From Chlamydoabsidia padenii (Eukaryota; Mucoromycota; Mucoromycetes; Mucorales; Cunninghamellaceae): a DNA stretch of 64,000 nt. The notes beneath the pieces were generated by a model, which had not been told where the DNA came from, did not search any database, and worked only from the letters and a program-made list of their open reading frames with translations. The stretch spans positions 372,001-436,000 of the forward strand of contig JAIWND010000007.1 in assembly GCA_025330725.1 (NCBI GenBank), written 5' to 3'. The position numbers and the translations under genes were made by a program. Within the stretch, counting starts at the first letter, position 1, and each line of letters begins with the position of its first letter. Shown here piece by piece: positions 33,894-46,401 of this stretch.

Positions 33894-33930
33894 CAGTGCT
33901 CTTCTAAAATTCCGTGCGCCTAGCATTTCC

Positions 33931-34219
33931 CGTACGTTCTTTTTAAAAGAACAAAAGTAAATTTGGAAGTCGGGATATAAAATAAATTAGAAGTAGACTC
34001 TATACTAAAGTAAGATGACAAAAGACAAAGTTACGCTTGTAAGGTAACTTTCTATAACATTGATAGCTATTAAAAGTCCTTTTTGGTTTGTACTAAAACT
34101 TTTTATTTTTGAGGAACTAGGTTCAAGAACCACAAACCATGTCCTTGTCCACCAAAAGAAATAAACAAATGCCAGTTCCGTTTTAGAAGCCAAGTTGGGA
34201 AAAAACAAAAAATACCATT
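33931..34219. other. Intergenic, 3' flank of LRR gene
   Basis: AT-rich; a weak motif copy (GTCGGGATATAAAAT at about 33969-33983). No gene seen. Confidence 0.5.
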
Positions 34220-34890
34220 TTATTTCGCTAGGGAGGGTGAAGAAAACAAAGAAAGTAAACGATCAGATTCATCCGACCAATGAGCACAGCACAGACGATA
34301 ATGAATTGGCAAAAGGGATTCATCCAGTCGTTGAATGATACGAAACCGCATGACGAGGCCTTGCACACATGGGGTTCGACAGAACGAGCAAGGTAAAGCA
34401 TCATGCATATACTCGGTCAAATGATCCGGTAATAATGCATTAATGTGTCGAGGAATCAATGTCCGTGCACATAACTCTACGAGACTAGGTGGATCGTGGA
34501 GAAGCGTTTGTTGGATCGGGCTCGTGATCATGCGTGGGCATTGGTCAATGCGGATGACAAGTAATCCCGCTAATTCAGCAGGTAAAGAGTCAATATTGGT
34601 ATGCGATACATCTAGAGTGGTTAATCTTTTGGCTTGGTGAAGAGCCGATGAGATCGAGGACAGGTGTCGATTGTGTGATAAATCTAGAGTGGTGAGTTTG
34701 GCGAGGTGAGAAAGGGGGGTAGGAAGACTATGGAAATGGTTATGGGATAGGTTCAATTGGCGAAGGTGTTTCAACCGGCGAAAGGCGGAAGGAAGAGAGG
34801 TCAGCTTGTTGTAAGATAGATCAAGGTAAGTTAGATGTGATAGTTGAGAGATTTGGTCAGGAACATTTGATAGGTTGAGACTACGTCTGC

Positions 34891-34939
<49 letters not shown>

Positions 34940-34951
34940 AACATTTTGCAT
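34220..34951 (-). CDS. Leucine-rich repeat protein with C-terminal Cys motif
   Basis: An open frame of 243 residues. Recognisable LRRs begin at SLNLSNVPDQISQLSHLTYL and repeat about six times (LDLSYNKLTSLP, LNLSHNHFHSLP, LDLSHN, LDVSHTNIDSLP), the plant-like/Ras-suppressor LRR type. The C-terminus has CSFCRTPC and LCCAHW, a possible zinc site. The annotated start ATG (34951) is followed by T41, read as poly-Phe, before an RRRSL junction that carries CGCAG. The T run is therefore more likely an intron or UTR, and the true first exon is uncertain. The promoter-like TCGGCGTTTGAA sits at 34957-34968, right at this start. Confidence 0.7.
34896..34936. repeat. Homopolymer A41 (T41 on the gene strand)
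   Basis: Run of 41 A at the 5' end of the LRR gene. Its length decides whether the upstream ATG is in frame, so the start of that gene cannot be trusted from this assembly alone. Confidence 0.75.
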
Positions 34952-34977
34952 GAATATCGGCGTTTGAATCGTGAAAT

Positions 34978-35271
34978 TTACAGATCTAAATGAGACATGG
35001 ATGTAAGGAGTCCAACAGCATGATTGAAAATCATAGCATGAAGCGATTGTTGTGAATTATCAGCTACTTTACTTGGTTTTTCATCATAAAGGGTAGAGGA
35101 AGGGTATGTGGTTTCTTTGGCAATAGGTTTAGGTACTTGTTCATAATAAGTCCTGTCCACATACGATAGATCGCCTTTTAAAGTTGTTGGTGAGAATAAA
35201 TGAAGCATGGGCGGTAGTGGTTGATTAGAAGACGATGGAGTCAACGTCGACTTTCCAACGGTACAAAGCAT
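34978..35271 (-). CDS. Small protein of unknown function
   Basis: 97 residues from ATG at 35271. A longer in-frame extension to 35394 is hydrophobic and starts without promoter context, so the shorter start is chosen. The sequence has a Ser/Pro/Leu-rich N-terminal half (SSSNQPLPPMLHLFSPTTLK), a charged middle (YYEQVPKPIAKE), and a C-terminal amphipathic helix (SLHAMIFNHAVGLLTSM). No transmembrane segment and no known motif. It lies directly upstream of the LRR gene on the same strand. It could be an exon of a larger gene, but no joining splice sites are evident. Confidence 0.45.
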   Translation of the reverse strand: MLCTVGKSTLTPSSSNQPLPPMLHLFSPTTLKGDLSYVDRTYYEQVPKPIAKETTYPSSTLYDEKPSKVADNSQQSLHAMIFNHAVGLLTSMSHLDL

Positions 35272-35945
35272 TTGAATAAAGAGACCATCAGAAAAATAGA
35301 GAGTGAGAGAGAATATACTTTTTATTAATAGAGACATCAAACAAAGTGGTAAAAATAAAGGTAAAAAATAGTATAGGGGATCATAAACAAACAAATCCCA
35401 ACTTTATTAAAAAACAGGGGAGACTACTTATTTTAGTAATAGCTATAACTAGAGTTGTTTTTCCGGTAAATGATGATGATGATTCTTGACGTCGTGTGGT
35501 CGGGATTCTAGTTTGGACCAGCCTGGTTCGTGATACCATACCGCCACCCAGTTGGTCGTTTCCAGTTTTATTTTTATACCCAGTTATCAGAGAAAAGTCA
35601 TAAACACCAGTATCCTACCTTATCACGGGCGAGCATTTTTGTGAGTCGAAATCCATCCTTGAAGCAACGTTATCCCCCAAAAGCCATTGTCGAATCTTGG
35701 CCTTGTCAAATCATGGGCCACCTAATTATATTAACAAGCCCAATAGTTGTTAGTCGCCATTATAAGAGATGCATTGGGAAGAAAAAGAGACAACATAAAA
35801 AAAAAGGACATTTTATTGTATTTTTAAATCCTGCCTATAAAGGAAGTATGTGGGAAAATCAAGGGGAAGAGGGTTTTTTTATGACTTGATACTATGTATG
35901 TGGAGCTATGCTAAAAAAAAGGGGGGGGGGAAGAGAAGAGCATCA
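35272..35945. other. Intergenic
   Basis: Contains TGGTCGGGATTC (35498-35509) and TTTTTAAATCCTGCC (35821-35835), weak members of the promoter-motif family, and a G10 run at 35920-35929. A plus ORF (35530-35889) has no ATG-proximal context or recognisable features. Confidence 0.45.
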
Positions 35946-36807
35946 TTAAGAAGTCCAACGTATAGGTGCCTTGTTAGTCAAGCCTAGACAGAATTCCATA
36001 TGAGAAGAAGAAGGGTGAGGTAAGACACTTCGGATGGCTTGACTAAGAGGAAAGATTCGTTCACTGGTAGGATCTGATATCACGATTCGTTTGCCTGGTG
36101 GTAATGATGTACTGTTGATATCGGTTTCTTCCAATAAGTGTCGGAAGGTAAAAGTGTCGGTGATGACCAAGTTGCGAATATAATAAGTACAAGAGTCGTC
36201 CACGCTTTTCAGCGAAACGGTATCGATTTGGATCGTGGTTGGCTTGGCTTGTTGTATTGGTGATAATGATGCTTGTTGTTCCTGTTGTTGCTGTTGTTGT
36301 TGTTGTTGTGATGCTAATGCTATGGTTGATGTTGGCGTTGATTGTACCGGGAATTGGGAAGGTGATACTGCTGTAATTGATAGAGTTGTGGTGTTATTAT
36401 GGAGGTGATGATGATAATGATGCTGTTGCTGTTGATGATGGCGAAGATGATAAGAAGGTGATGGTGGTGGTGATACCCTATATTGATGGTACTTGTTGTG
36501 TTGTGCACCACTTGACAGATGTAATTGTTGTTGCAAAGAGGATGATAAGGAATTCAATGAAGAAGCAACGGGTGAAGGTGGTTGTAATGGTGGTAACTGT
36601 GGTGACAAGTAAGGTAATGGTGAAGAGCCACCCGAGCCATATAATGGTGTTGATGCACTGGAATAAGGAGATATTGTTGATCCAGTTGATAACGGTGGTG
36701 TCAGGATTGATGTCGTGTCTTTACCTATACGTTTCCGTTTATAAGAAGTAGATGGTCGTAAATCCAGATTACAAGGGGTGGATTTTTGCTGTTGTTGTTG
36801 TTGTTGC

Positions 36808-36841
<34 letters not shown>

Positions 36842-37522
36842 GAGATAATTCCCTAACTTTTGCTGCTAGTCCCCCACTGATTTCAAGTTTCATTTTCCCT
36901 GTTGATTGACAGCTATTACTTGGTGTTAGATCCATATGAGAAGAAGATATTTGTTGTTGTTGTTGTTCCCGCCGTTTCCTTGCTCTGTACAACGTAGAGC
37001 TGTGTGCCTTGCAGAGACCTACTTCTGTTTGATTGGTTAATCCCACCACCTGGTTACTAGTCGCATCCCGATAGATAGTGTGTGCATTTTCTTGTAGCCA
37101 TTGGATAGTAAATTCATAATCATCTTGATCTGTCTGGTTGAGTTTCTTGGCCCGAGAATCGAGTCCGCCTTGAGGCAAGTTCTTGCCACGACGAGGTTGG
37201 GATTCTTCACACTGACAATCTACAGAATAGTTCTAAAAAGGGATAGGAATGTTAGTTCATCGTTTAAAAGTGTTTAATACTTTATTACCTTTGAGCAAGT
37301 AAAACAAATGGCACAAACAGCACAAGCATTCTAATAATAACAATAAGAAGTAACCAAGCCATTAGTCAGTCATGATATATATTGTTGCTATTTTATACTA
37401 ACCTTCCTGAGAGGTAAGATGGGTTGATCATGTTTGTGGTCCATGGGCGGTAAAGCGGGTGATAAGTTTGGTGATAAGTCAGATATGACCTGAGCCAGTT
37501 GGAATAAGTGGTTATCAGTCAT
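35946..37522 (-). CDS. Gln-rich protein with Cys-rich N-terminal motif, possible transcription regulator
   Basis: Three exons: 37522-37403, 37330-37289 and 37232-35946, giving 482 residues. Exon 2 and the start of exon 3 encode a Cys cluster (CAVCAICFTCSK, then DCQCEE), plausible as a metal site. A basic segment follows (RRGKNLPQGGLDSRAKK). The centre holds poly-Gln (17 in a row, about residue 165), basic KRKR and His/Gln-rich stretches. The C-terminal 110 residues look folded (VSLKSVDDSCTYYIRN, then HMEFCLGLT). Composition suits a nuclear cofactor, but no named family is recognised. Promoter side: GACGGGGTTGAAATAC at 37590-37605. Confidence 0.65.
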
Positions 37523-38886
37523 TATTGAAGCGTGTGAGGATGAATGAAAGAAAAGAAGAAAGAAAGAAAGAAAAAAAAAAAGGGGGGGGGGACGGGGTTG
37601 AAATACAAAATATGCCTCAACGGGCCACCTGTAGTGCGGGTGCTGGGTTTGAAACCTTAATCACCCCTCTTTCTCTCTTTCCATGTTAAAAGGGAGAATG
37701 TTATTGTCACACTTTTTTTTTCCCTCTTAACCAGCTTGCATATTATATGAAAAAGCGGTAGGATATGTTAGTAAGAAAAGGGTCTAAACAAGAAACGGGT
37801 TATAAAGAAAACAAGCGCATGATCCACCATATGCTTTTCTTTTCCATCGTTGCTTGATCTCAAAATGACACAATCTTTTTAGTCACCCATCTGTTTGTAT
37901 ATTTAACTCACACACTCCCGCATGACAAATAAAAATGTTATCCGTGCAGCAAAGGACAAAGTGTTTTTGAAACTATGCCGGGATTTGAAATCAAGTCATA
38001 TACAGTACTGTATATATTTGAAACCCCGTTGATTTTTTTCTCCATTATGCATTTGTTCTATAGTATGAACTCATTGACTTTTTTAAATTGTCTATATAAA
38101 GTATTCCTTGATAATGACAGACAGGTAATACAATGCAAAGTATCAAATGGATGTGGCATTAACCTTTTTTTATATCTTAATACACTTCAATCATTCAAGG
38201 GGGATGGTGCGCGGTACACACAACAACCGAAAATAGACAAAATCAACTCTCAAGCATCCTTTCTTTTACGGATGATTCCTGGTATGGGGGTTATGATCCG
38301 ACTGAAGAGACAAACACAAGTTAAGTAAAGTATAGTAATATGCATGATCTGATTTTATTACTGCTGTAGCGCCACATACTATATATTATTATCATGTAGA
38401 ATTGGAATGTGGGGTATCAGATATAAGTTATTGTCTTTATAGATTCCAACTCTGGTGGTTGGGTCATAAAGGTAACACAAAAGTATGGTCTGTTTAAACA
38501 ATGTAGGATTTAGGTTGGGAAGAGGCTACAGACACAAAGGTAAGTAACTGAAAAAAAAAAAAAAAAAAAACGGAATAGACTAACATTAACATTTTACATA
38601 AACCATTTTATAGAAATAAAACATAGGAATACATGTTAGAATATGCTTAGCGTTTTCATTGTATTACATTTTTATCATAAACATATTAAAAAACCATTTT
38701 GTATCCACTGTTACATCTTTATTTTTAAAATCCCGCTCATCACCCCCAAGTTTATTTTATTCCCTTCCCCCCCCTTTTTTTATATCTTTCTTTTTTCCTT
38801 TTTCGCTCTTCTTCCCTTGTCTTCCCTCTCTCTCTCTTCTTTTTCTTCTTCTTCCCCATTATACTCATTTACCCCATTTGTTTACA
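37523..38886. other. Intergenic, divergent promoters of two regulators
   Basis: 1.36 kb between head-to-head starts. Motif copies: CCGGGATTTGAAA (37978-37990) and ATTTTTAAAATCCCGC (38721-38736, 150 nt upstream of the Zn2Cys6 ATG). Also an A20 run (38550-38570) and a pyrimidine-rich tract before the start. The 117-codon plus ORF from 37975 begins on the motif itself and shows no protein features, so I do not call it. Confidence 0.5.
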
Positions 38887-41158
38887 ATGGAAGTCGATCC
38901 ATTTGTGTATATCTTATATCCAACTCCACCCCAACCTAAAGCAGTGTCATTCTCCACCCAGCGAATTCCCATATCACAAAAGCAAAGTTTTCATCAAGAC
39001 GATCCACCAGCACCAAAACGAAAACGACAACAGCTTGGTTATGCCTGTGACAAGTAAGTAAAGTAATAACACCAAGTAATGAACTAACTGAATCTCTTAA
39101 TTATAGATGCCGTGAACGTCGGGTGGGCTGTGATAGGGGGAAACCGACTTGTGGGCAATGTTATGGAAAACATGATTGTATTTACAGCAACCATGCTTTA
39201 CGACTGGATAATGTATCAATGCGCCAAAGAATGGATACCATGCAATCAACAATTGAACGAATGTACGATGTATTGATGCGACTAGAGGATGATTACAAGA
39301 GTACTGTGCCGCGGATACTGGGACAACAGCAACAGCAACAGCAATATTCAACAACAACAGCAACTCATCAAACATACCCTTTATCACCTCCTTTTATAAT
39401 GCATAATGACAACAATCACTTTGAAGAATCATTTTGTGATCAAGATGAAAATCCTACTATTGTAGACTGGGCAACAACAGCAACAACAAGGTGGTATGTA
39501 TCAGCAAATAATGATGGATCAACAACAATTCAAACCGATATCACCAGCTACGAAGATCTTAGTGATGCTGTCCGACGCGCTCTTCAAATGACCTATGGAT
39601 TTCAAGGGCCGTCATTGTACTCACCATCAACATTATCACCCGATCCTATCTCTGTAGATGATGTACCTTCTTTTTCGGTATTTGAAAGACTCGGTCGACT
39701 GCCATCAAGATTCACTATCAGTAATTCAACAACAACAACAACAACAACAACAACTAACAGCAACAGCAGCAACAATTGTCCTGATCATTTACTGGAGACG
39801 GATGTAATGACTCGACTGATCAAACAACATCATCAATGCGGCTTCCCTATTCTTGTCAGTCCATCTCGATTCGAGCGACATTATCAACAAGGCGAAATCC
39901 AATCAGTGGTACTCTCCTCCATCTTTTGTCATATTGCTCCTCATGCCTGTATCTATCATCCTCACCTCGTGCATCTTCAAGACTTTCGGACACTGGGCGA
40001 ACGATTCTACGACCATTCACGCACGGAGCTCGGTCTCGACGAACAAGAACCCAACGTATCCAACATTCACCAACGCACTTTGTTAATCACCTACGATTTG
40101 GATTTGGGTCGAGTGCGTCGCGCCTTTTTGCACTTGGGGGTAGCCATCCGGATGTGTTTTGCTCTTGATCTCCATCGTCCTGAAGGTTACCAGCACTACA
40201 CTAACGCCTTTGATCGGGAACAGGCCAAACGGGTGTTTTGGACAGTATGGTTTTACGACACAATGGTGCCTCACTACTTTGCTCAACCATCGACAATGCG
40301 GAACCACAACATCAATACTGAATTACCTTGCGTGCTCTCGGACTTTGATCCGGTCGAAACTGACCAGACTCGCTTTGCTATTAGTCTTATCCATATTCGG
40401 CGGATCCAATCTGAACCATCTGTGCGGGCGTTTTACAAGAGTTTACCTGATGCAAGTCGCATGGGTCGATCATCATCACCAGTGGGGTCTATTTGGGCTC
40501 GTCGATCTTACTTTTGTGTCTTGTTGGATTATTGTTTGCATTGGATCACCTTGTATCAACCTCGTTTACCAAGAAAATCAGCAGTTAAGAAGGTATCTCA
40601 GGCCGCATTTGCTATGCTTCATTTGTTTGATTGGTGGTTTGGTACTAGTGAACACTTTGATTGCTTCTTCCGGCCTTACCTCTTCCACTATATGAGCATC
40701 ATTCAGGTCTTCAAGGTAAAACAAAAAAAGAAAAAAGAAAAAAGAAAAAAAAATCTTACTCACCTTTTTATCATCATCCTTAGGATAATATCACTCAACA
40801 GGATGGATCAAGATCACCTATTTTGATTGCTCAAAGTAAAGCTGCTCTCGTCAAACTCTTCCACATGTATCGACAAACACCTACTCACCGGTCTTTTGCC
40901 GAAAGCCAACTGGAGAAGAATCTCGTGGAATTCATTCAACGCCATGGTATCCTCACACTCTCTCAACTCTATGCTGACCATCATCAAGAACCTAACCCAA
41001 GTTGCATCGATGAACTGGTTGATGATCCTGAAGGCTCGGATTATTATGGCTGGGGTATTTTTGCTGTACAAACCGGCAATGGCAGTAGTATCAGTGGTGA
41101 CTCTTCCTCTTCCTCTGCTTCCAGTATGGATGCCTCCATCTATCAACCACGACGATGA
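38887..41158 (+). CDS. Zn2Cys6 transcription factor with fungal_trans domain
   Basis: Three exons: 38887-39053, 39107-40715 and 40784-41158, giving 716 residues. A basic run (PKRKRQQLGY) precedes the zinc cluster CDKCRERRVGC, then CGQCYGKHDC, spliced across intron 1 and regular in spacing (C-x2-C-x6-C-x6-C-x2-C-x5-C). A coiled-coil linker (MRQRMDTMQSTIERMYDVL) follows, with Gln, Thr and Asn runs. The middle homology (fungal_trans) region is about 235-480: SSIFCHIAPHA, RRAFLHLGVAIRMCFALDLHR, REQAKRVFWTVWFYD. This is the classic dimeric regulator layout for metabolic genes; target unknown. Confidence 0.93.
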
Positions 41159-41476
41159 TAAAAAGTGTTAGAATAGTATCCCCTCCTATATCTTACTAGT
41201 TTATATTATGTATATGTGTATACCTACTTTGTTATCCCCCCTTATTTAAACAATAAAGAATTCATGCAAATCGGATTTTTAAATATCGGACATTGAATAT
41301 AATGATGGACCCCGTTCTTTTTTTAAAATTAGCAAGTACACCCACCAAACCCATGACAGTAAGAAGAAAAAAAGACCCATCAACCCATTCTTAATATCAT
41401 TTACAAGGATCTAACATAACTGAAAGTGCCAGCAATCTTCTTCTCATCTCTCACTTTCTTTTTCTCTTTGTGTGAC
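41159..41476. other. Intergenic
   Basis: AATAAAG at 41252-41258 ends the upstream gene; CGGATTTTTAAATATCGGA (41273-41291) is an AT-expanded version of the promoter motif. No gene seen. Confidence 0.4.
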
Positions 41477-42246
41477 ATGAAGCCGACCCTACTTTTCTAC
41501 TTTTTTTCAAACCTGGCACTACTCTTCACTTTCGTCGAAGGAGGTGCTCGAACACTTTCAATCACCAACAACTGTCCCGAGAAACTTTCAGTGGGTGTCC
41601 TCACCAACGGCCAAGGCAATCCCGACGAACGATTCGATCTCTCACCGCATAGCTCCAAATCAATCAGCAAACCCGACACATGGGGTGGACGTGTGTTTGG
41701 GCAACCCAATTGTTCAGGTGGAGGTGGTCCTCATTGTGGTAATGCCGGTGCCTCCAATCCAGCCACGCTCGCAGAGTTTTTCTTCAAAGGTGCCAATGGG
41801 AAAGATTATTACGATATCAGTCTGGTGGATGGGTACAATATCCCGGCCTCGATCTCACCTCAAGGCGGCGGTGGTGGGAGTGGGAAAGAGTGTGGTAAAT
41901 CCGATTGCCAGAAATTACCCAATTGTCCCAATGAGTTGTCTATCAAGGACGGGGCTGGCAAAGTCGTGGGATGCCAATCTTCGTGCTCAAAGACACAAGA
42001 CCCGCAACATTGTTGTGTGGGAGAGTATGATGGACCCGATAAATGCAAGGCGGATGGACATGCTGAAACTATCAAGAATGCTTGTCCTGATAGTTATAGC
42101 TTTGCTTATGATGATCAAACGTAAGTCGGGATTTGAAAATCACGAGTTTGAATGTTTTGACCTTTTCTTTTTTTTTTTCCCTGTCTTGATATAGATCTAC
42201 CTTCACTTGTGCTAATCCATCTGGTTATTCAGTGACCTTTTGTTGA
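41477..42246 (+). CDS. Thaumatin-like secreted protein
   Basis: Two exons, 41477-42120 and 42195-42246, giving 231 residues. The ATG at 41477 opens a signal peptide (LLFYFFSNLALLFTFVEGG). The mature part reads LSITNNCPEKLSVGVL, WGGRVFGQ, CSGGGGPHCG, ATLAEFFF, DYYDISLVDGYNIPASI, CPNELSI, CCVGEYDGPDKC and SYSFAYDDQTSTFTC: the thaumatin/PR-5 beta-sandwich pattern with many disulfide cysteines. Thaumatin-like proteins of fungi are extracellular, and some bind or cleave cell-wall beta-glucan; activity here is inferred. The intron begins with a promoter-motif copy just past the donor (TCGGGATTTGAAA, 42126-42138). Confidence 0.93.
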
Positions 42247-42443
42247 ATGAATCTGTATTAGATCTTTTACTATTTACTATTAAACCTAATAACAATCAAA
42301 TTATTAAAGGATTCGTTTACCAGTGAAGGGGTTTCAGTGATCAAATGAGCGGGATTTACAAATACGCACCTGCGGGGAGCGAATCTGCATGATCAATGTG
42401 GCTGTTTAGTCAGCCATTGCTGACAAATTTCGAAGTTAATGCC

Positions 42444-42466
42444 GGCGGGATTTCAATTTCCCCGCC
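42444..42466. promoter_or_regulatory. Recurrent promoter motif, inverted pair
   Basis: GGCGGGATTTCAATTT followed by CCCCGCC: two half-elements in inverted arrangement, 128 nt upstream of the cyclin ATG; the most symmetrical copy in the window. A second copy (GAGCGGGATTTACAAAT) lies near 42347. Confidence 0.5.
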
Positions 42467-42593
42467 CCATTAAAAAAAAAAAAACTTAAACTTTTGGGTA
42501 TAACTTTCTCCCATTGCCCCTTTCTCTCCTTCTCATTCTTTTCTGACTTTTTATTTTTTTCAACACAAACAAAAAACAAAAAAGAACCAGTTG

Positions 42594-42809
42594 ATGACTC
42601 TATCAGAAGAGACGGTTCCTTCAACCCTCTCATTACCTCGAAAACAACGACACCGACCCATATTGATTCAACGACATGACAAACGACCCATGTTAATTCA
42701 ACGACCTCATTGTGCGAACTATACCCAAGCCTGTTTACTCTTACATGCAATCGAAATCAACAGACGACAATCCCTTCAACCTCGCTGTCTTGGTATGTTG
42801 ACACTTTCT

Positions 42810-42850
<41 letters not shown>

Positions 42851-43610
42851 CTTGTTAAAAACAACAACCTGTTACTAACATACCCCTCTCTCCCTCCTTG
42901 TTTTTTATTTATTTAAAAAAAAACTTTATGATAAGCTTATTTGGCTAACTATGTAGTCAAGGCATGGGAAACACATCCTGATGAAATAAAAGTACGACAG
43001 TTATACCAATGGATGCAACACTTAATGACAACCACAGCGATTCAACAACCTACACTGGAAAAGGCTTTATTTTGGTTTTGTCAAAATAAGGCTTCAACAC
43101 CTACACCTTGCCCTGCTGTCACCTTATTGATCGCCATAGGTTATATCGAGCGTCTCAACAAGGTATTTTTTTTTTTCAAACAAAATAACAACAACTAACT
43201 AACTAACTATCTTTTTTTTTTTCTCTTCTTCTTCTTCTGAATAGAAGTGTGATCTTGTCAAAGGTACAGTCGGGTGTGGCTCACGGTTGATCATGATCGC
43301 TTATCTCATGGCCGCCAAGTTTTTACATGATAACTTGCAACTGATTATCCATACACCTACCACACCACCTTGTACACCAATAACTTCTTTACCCACACGA
43401 CCTTCTAAACGATACTTGTTGATCATCCGACTGGAATTGGAATTCTTGTACTTTTTAGATCATGATCTCTCCACTGCCGATCCCGTTAAATTGGTTCTGT
43501 GGGCCCATACTTTTGATACCCCGCCCTTTTCTGTGGATTGCACCTCGGCGGATGAAGGTGATGACGAAATGGACGACGACAACGACGACTTGTACTTTGG
43601 ATTAGATTAG
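42594..43610 (+). CDS. Cyclin, Pho80/PCL-like
   Basis: Three exons: 42594-42792, 42936-43162 and 43245-43610, giving 263 residues. The cyclin fold is seen in the Pho80-type box: CPAVTLLIAIGYIERLNK, then CGSRLIMIAYLMAAKFLHDN, then LIIRLELEFLYFLDHDLS. The N-terminus is basic and the C-terminus ends in an acidic Asp/Glu run. Such cyclins pair with a Pho85-type kinase and act in nutrient, polarity or cell-cycle control. The acceptor before exon 2 (ATAAG) is weak, but the frame is continuous (AYLANYVVKAWETHP). Intron 1 contains a T38 run. Confidence 0.85.
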
Positions 43611-43891
43611 TTGAATATGTATATAATCTTAATAAAGCAGCTTTTTTTTTTTCTTTCCTCTGTTGACAGTATGGCTGATTTGCCTTGTTGATGGGATGAC
43701 AAGTGTTAATATTAATGGCGTTGTTTGCCTGGGGACTGACAACATCTTTAGGGTACATCCGAATTCCCGCCATTTACCCTTTAAAGATAGACCACAAAGT
43801 GATTTTTTTCAAATCATTTGAACTCCCGCCTGTCTCCTTTTACTTTTTTTTCTTCTTTTTTTTTTTTTTTTTTATTATACAAGTAGAAGAA

Positions 43892-44682
<791 letters not shown>

Positions 44683-44844
44683 TAATAGTATAGACATAGT
44701 ATAGACATCCAACAATAAAGTGTATTTTTATTAATAATAAAATGATTTCTGACTACAAACACAATTATAAACAACACTAATAAAAAAGGAGGAGGGGAAG
44801 GGGAATTAGATACAATATTAAAAAAAGGTGTGTGTGGGGGATGA

Positions 44845-45327
44845 TCATGGTTCAGGTGTGGCAGGAGCAGGAGGGGCCGTATGAGGGTCAGGATTGGCAG
44901 TAGAGGTCAGAGAAATCTTTTCATCGACGGAATCATCCATCACATCATTCATAGGAGTAGTAGTAGGAGTTGTTGTTGCTGTTACTTCATCCAGTTTAGT
45001 CTTGGGTACCCGAGAAGCCATCCAATCATACCATTCTTCCTTGGTTTTGCCATTCAAGATACCTACAATGATGATCGACATGTTATCACATCCAATCCCT
45101 GTTCCTTCACTATCCGAAGCCAAACAATGATCCATGATCGTTTCGCAGATGGTTTCCAAAGCTTCTTTTTTGCCAATACGTGCCCGGATATAGTCTATCA
45201 CTTCTTGATTCGTCATACAATCCCAAATACCGTCGCATGCCAATACAATAAATTCATCGTCCTCTGTCAATTGGTGTTCAATAATGTCAGGATTACCTAA
45301 AAAAAAAAAAAAGTTGATGAGTTAGTA

Positions 45328-45367
<40 letters not shown>

Positions 45368-46236
45368 CAGTTTCACTGACAACTTACATGTCACCACTTG
45401 TTCTTCCGCAGGCAAGTGTTCATTTTGCTTAAATTCGAAATCACCAATCGCACGAGACAAGGCCAGGTTACCTAATAGTTAACATAATAAAAGTTCAATC
45501 ACATGCCCAATTCCATCCCCCTTTTTTTCCACCGGCTCCTTGCTTACCATTCACACGACCGAATTCAACAAACCCACCAGCAGCAACAATCCGCTGTGAT
45601 TCTAATCGGTCCATCGGCTTATGATCATACGACAGAGCCTTACTTTGCCCATTAATACTAAGAATGGAGCGAGAGTCACCAGCATTGGCCTACATTCAAC
45701 ACAAGAGTTATTAGCATACACCCAATCCCCATCATTTTCCTTTGCCCTTACCACAAACAGTGTCTTGTCAGGTGTAAGAAGAGCAGTGACAGCAGTACAC
45801 CCAGAAGGATCATAAGCAAAGTTGGGATCTGTAAAAGAAAAAGACAATAGGTTAGTCTAGTAACATCGCAACACTATACGTGATCTTTTTTCCCCATACC
45901 TTCTTTTAAATCTTGGTCAATGGTCAAGAAAGCATCTTTCAAAGCTAACCGATATTCTTTCTTATCAAAGAATGGACTTGACCGTACTTTGTTATGTAAG
46001 ACATTGCCAGTATATTCCGCCACCGTCGATCCTAAAGGCAAAAAAAAAAAAAGGTAAGAGCCTATTGGTATAATCCACCCAAATGTTACTTACCACCATG
46101 ACCGTCGTAAACACCAAAGAAAGAGGCATCAGTATCATCCAGTTTCAATACAGCAGCATGCGCATCTTCCATAGCTAGTTAAAAAAAGAAAAAGAGGCGA
46201 GTGAAGGTTGAATACAATAAAAGTAATGACCAATAT

Positions 46237-46270
<34 letters not shown>

Positions 46271-46401
46271 CATCATCTCATCATCATAAAAAGGATACTG
46301 AATCGCCAGCCTTGCATGCTTGAGAGCCCATATGTATAATTAACATCCGTTTCACTATGGGACTTTTTGTCGACGATAGGTTCAGAGAGTGTTTGTCCCA
46401 T
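44845..46401 (-). CDS. PP2C-type Ser/Thr phosphatase (PTC2/3-like)
   Basis: Seven exons: 46401-46299, 46174-46094, 46031-45900, 45828-45752, 45689-45548, 45471-45388 and 45296-44845, giving 356 residues. The N-terminus MGQTLSEP has Gly2 suited to myristoylation and matches fungal PTC2/PTC3. PP2C motifs in order: GWRFTMEDAH, YDGHGG (metal Asp), [31 protein letters not shown] and GCDNMS. The C-terminus is Thr/Pro-rich. It is a metal-dependent phosphatase acting on stress MAP kinase and checkpoint substrates in yeasts. Intron 1 contains an (ATC)n run (46240-46270) and intron 6 a T38 run. Confidence 0.95.

Larger units (their letters stand above)
33421..33930. mobile_element. Candidate non-autonomous element with 25-bp imperfect terminal inverted repeats
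   Basis: The left end 33421-33445 and the reverse complement of 33906-33930 share GGAA, n, TGCTAGGCGCAC, nn, AATTT (21 of 25 positions, by eye, including 12 in a row). The 510-bp interior has no coding potential and contains two 145-bp direct repeats. Flanks read gtatgtttct on the left and cgtacgttct on the right: similar, but not an exact target duplication. It is MITE-like in shape; family unknown. An alternative is a structured non-coding RNA locus whose ends pair. Confidence 0.45.

Noticed and set aside
35530..35889. Plus ORF of 119 codons
   Set aside because: Composition unlike a protein here and no conserved-looking segments; spans two weak promoter-motif copies.
37975..38328. Plus ORF of 117 codons beginning on the promoter motif
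   Set aside because: The ATG is part of the motif, the text has no recognisable pattern, and no splice or poly-A context supports it.
46236..46270. (ATC)n run as a CRISPR-like or coding repeat
   Set aside because: Simple trinucleotide microsatellite within PP2C intron 1.
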